Assembly (NCBI GenBank): GCA_026388545.1
Contig: JAPLJS010000114.1
Coordinates: 30,737 to 94,736 of the forward strand
Length of the DNA: 64,000 nt
Origin: Deltaproteobacteria bacterium
Lineage (GTDB): Bacteria > Desulfobacterota > Syntrophia > Syntrophales > UBA2185
Reading direction: 5' to 3'
The position numbers and the translations under genes were made by a program. Positions 63,294 to 64,000 of this stretch are shown here, in pieces (positions within the stretch are counted from its first letter, which is position 1; each line of letters opens with the position of its first letter). The notes below the pieces were generated by a model. The model saw only the letters and a program-made list of their open reading frames with translations, had not been told where the DNA came from and searched no databases.

Positions 63294-64000
63294 ATGGCTT
63301 ATTCTCCTCTCATTCTCATTACCGGCGCCACCGGCGCCGTAGGGCCTCTTGTCGTAAAGGCCTTCCATGATGCAAGTTATTCCATCCGCACCCTGTCCAT
63401 CGATCCGCCGCCTGTTAACATGTGGCCTGATGATGTGGAAGCCCTTATTGGTGATGTTACTGATTCATCGGTTGTGCGTGCTGCGATGGAAGGTGTTGAA
63501 ATGGTTATCCACCTGGCCGCTTTACTGCATATTGTCAATCCGCCACTCGCGCTTAAAGAAAAATATGAGCGGATTAATGTGGGGGGAACGGCGACGGTAG
63601 TTGGTGCGGCCATTAAGGCTGATGTCAGGCGTGTTGTGTTCTTCAGTACGATTGCTGTTTATGGGCAGTCCGATGGCCGGATTGTAACGGAAAATACGCC
63701 CCCTCGCCCAGATACGTTTTACGCCAAGACAAAGCGTGAAGCGGAAGAAATTGTGCTCGAAGCCAAACGAGCGGACGGCAGACGGTTGGGAACTGTCCTG
63801 CGGCTTGGTGCCGTGTATGGCGGGCGAATCAAGGGGAACTATCAGCGGCTTGTGCAATCTTTGGCAAGGGGCCGCTTCGTCCCTGTGGGGAACGGTTCCA
63901 ACCGGCGCACACTGGTTTATGACAAGGATGTGGCGCGCGCTGCCGTGGTGGCTGCATCACACGATGCTGCGGCAGGTAAGATTTTCAATGTCTCGGATGG
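63294..64000 (+). CDS. NAD-dependent epimerase/dehydratase, partial (runs off window)
   Basis: An extended SDR whose first 235 codons are visible. LILITGATGAVGPLVVKAF binds NAD, HLAALLHI and FFSTIAVYGQSDG follow, and YAKTKREAE supplies the YxxxK. RRTLVYDKDVARA is the substrate-binding region typical of UDP-sugar 4-epimerases of the WbpV/Gne type. It starts at ATG 63294, one base after the WbuB-like stop, and has no stop before the window ends. Confidence 0.85.
   Translation, partial: MAYSPLILITGATGAVGPLVVKAFHDASYSIRTLSIDPPPVNMWPDDVEALIGDVTDSSVVRAAMEGVEMVIHLAALLHIVNPPLALKEKYERINVGGTATVVGAAIKADVRRVVFFSTIAVYGQSDGRIVTENTPPRPDTFYAKTKREAEEIVLEAKRADGRRLGTVLRLGAVYGGRIKGNYQRLVQSLARGRFVPVGNGSNRRTLVYDKDVARAAVVAASHDAAAGKIFNVSD

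Noticed and set aside
1..64000. CRISPR arrays, tRNA or rRNA genes, complete insertion sequences
   Set aside because: No regularly spaced direct repeats, cloverleaf-like segments, rRNA-like sequence or transposase genes were recognised by eye.

Overview
The window reads as a chromosomal segment of a diderm, Gram-negative bacterium, most probably a member of the Desulfobacterota (Syntrophales-like). This placement is an inference. It rests on an outer-membrane LptD, a spc/alpha ribosomal operon that runs secY-map-infA without adk, rplM-rpsI followed by argC, many zinc-ligand ribosomal proteins, moderate GC, and a MarR-type regulator of the kind found beside exopolysaccharide loci. No rRNA, tRNA, CRISPR array or complete insertion sequence was seen.

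Region 1 (1-10,590) is the distal S10, spc and alpha ribosomal operon, from the end of rplP through rplQ. It includes secY, map, infA, rpmJ and rpoA and closes with a clear intrinsic terminator. Two small dispersed hairpin elements sit inside it. Region 2 (10,700-19,430) is housekeeping: an orphan EF-Tu domain-2-like protein, a class II cyclic-nucleotide phosphodiesterase, folC, lptD, rplM-rpsI with their own promoter and terminator, argC and cysS.

Region 3 (19,440-26,680, minus strand) is a probable operon running from an O-antigen ligase/polymerase through four glycosyltransferase genes, one of them frameshifted, to a nucleoside-gate membrane protein and a PhzF-family protein. Region 4 (26,860-31,720, plus strand) holds three GT2 glycosyltransferases interrupted by a small defence/stability island: vapBC, an MNT nucleotidyltransferase and a truncated partner. 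It ends with a MarR-type regulator carrying a perfect palindrome at its stop codon.

Region 5 (31,950-50,410) looks like a nonulosonic (pseudaminic-acid-like) surface-sugar locus. It has a PseB-type dehydratase, an RmlD-PseC fusion, a class III aminotransferase, an aldo/keto reductase, a CMP-sugar synthase, a TIM-barrel isomerase, a PseI/NeuB-type synthase, a methyltransferase, a phosphoesterase, an ATP-grasp ligase, a GNAT, a B12-radical SAM enzyme, a DUF4910 protein, an AAC(3)-fold acetyltransferase, a PFTS-motif glycosyltransferase and a Wzx flippase. Most junctions overlap by ATGA, which indicates a translationally coupled operon. No PseG hydrolase is seen.

Region 6 (50,425-56,650) is a second acidic-sugar cassette built from divergent Kdo enzymes: a KdsA-like synthase, a free CBS pair resembling the tail of KdsD, an HpcH/HpaI aldolase, two SDRs, a KdsB-like cytidylyltransferase and a large GT-B protein. 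I know of no characterised pathway with this set, and it is the best candidate for an undescribed system. Region 7 (56,660-64,000) has further glycosyltransferases and an RmlD-like reductase/FnlC-like 2-epimerase/WbuB-like transferase trio, which points to UDP-L-FucNAc or UDP-L-QuiNAc. It ends with an NAD-dependent epimerase cut by the window edge. Together regions 3-7 appear to build, activate, assemble and export a complex surface glycan carrying at least two different CMP-activated 3-deoxy-ulosonic acids.
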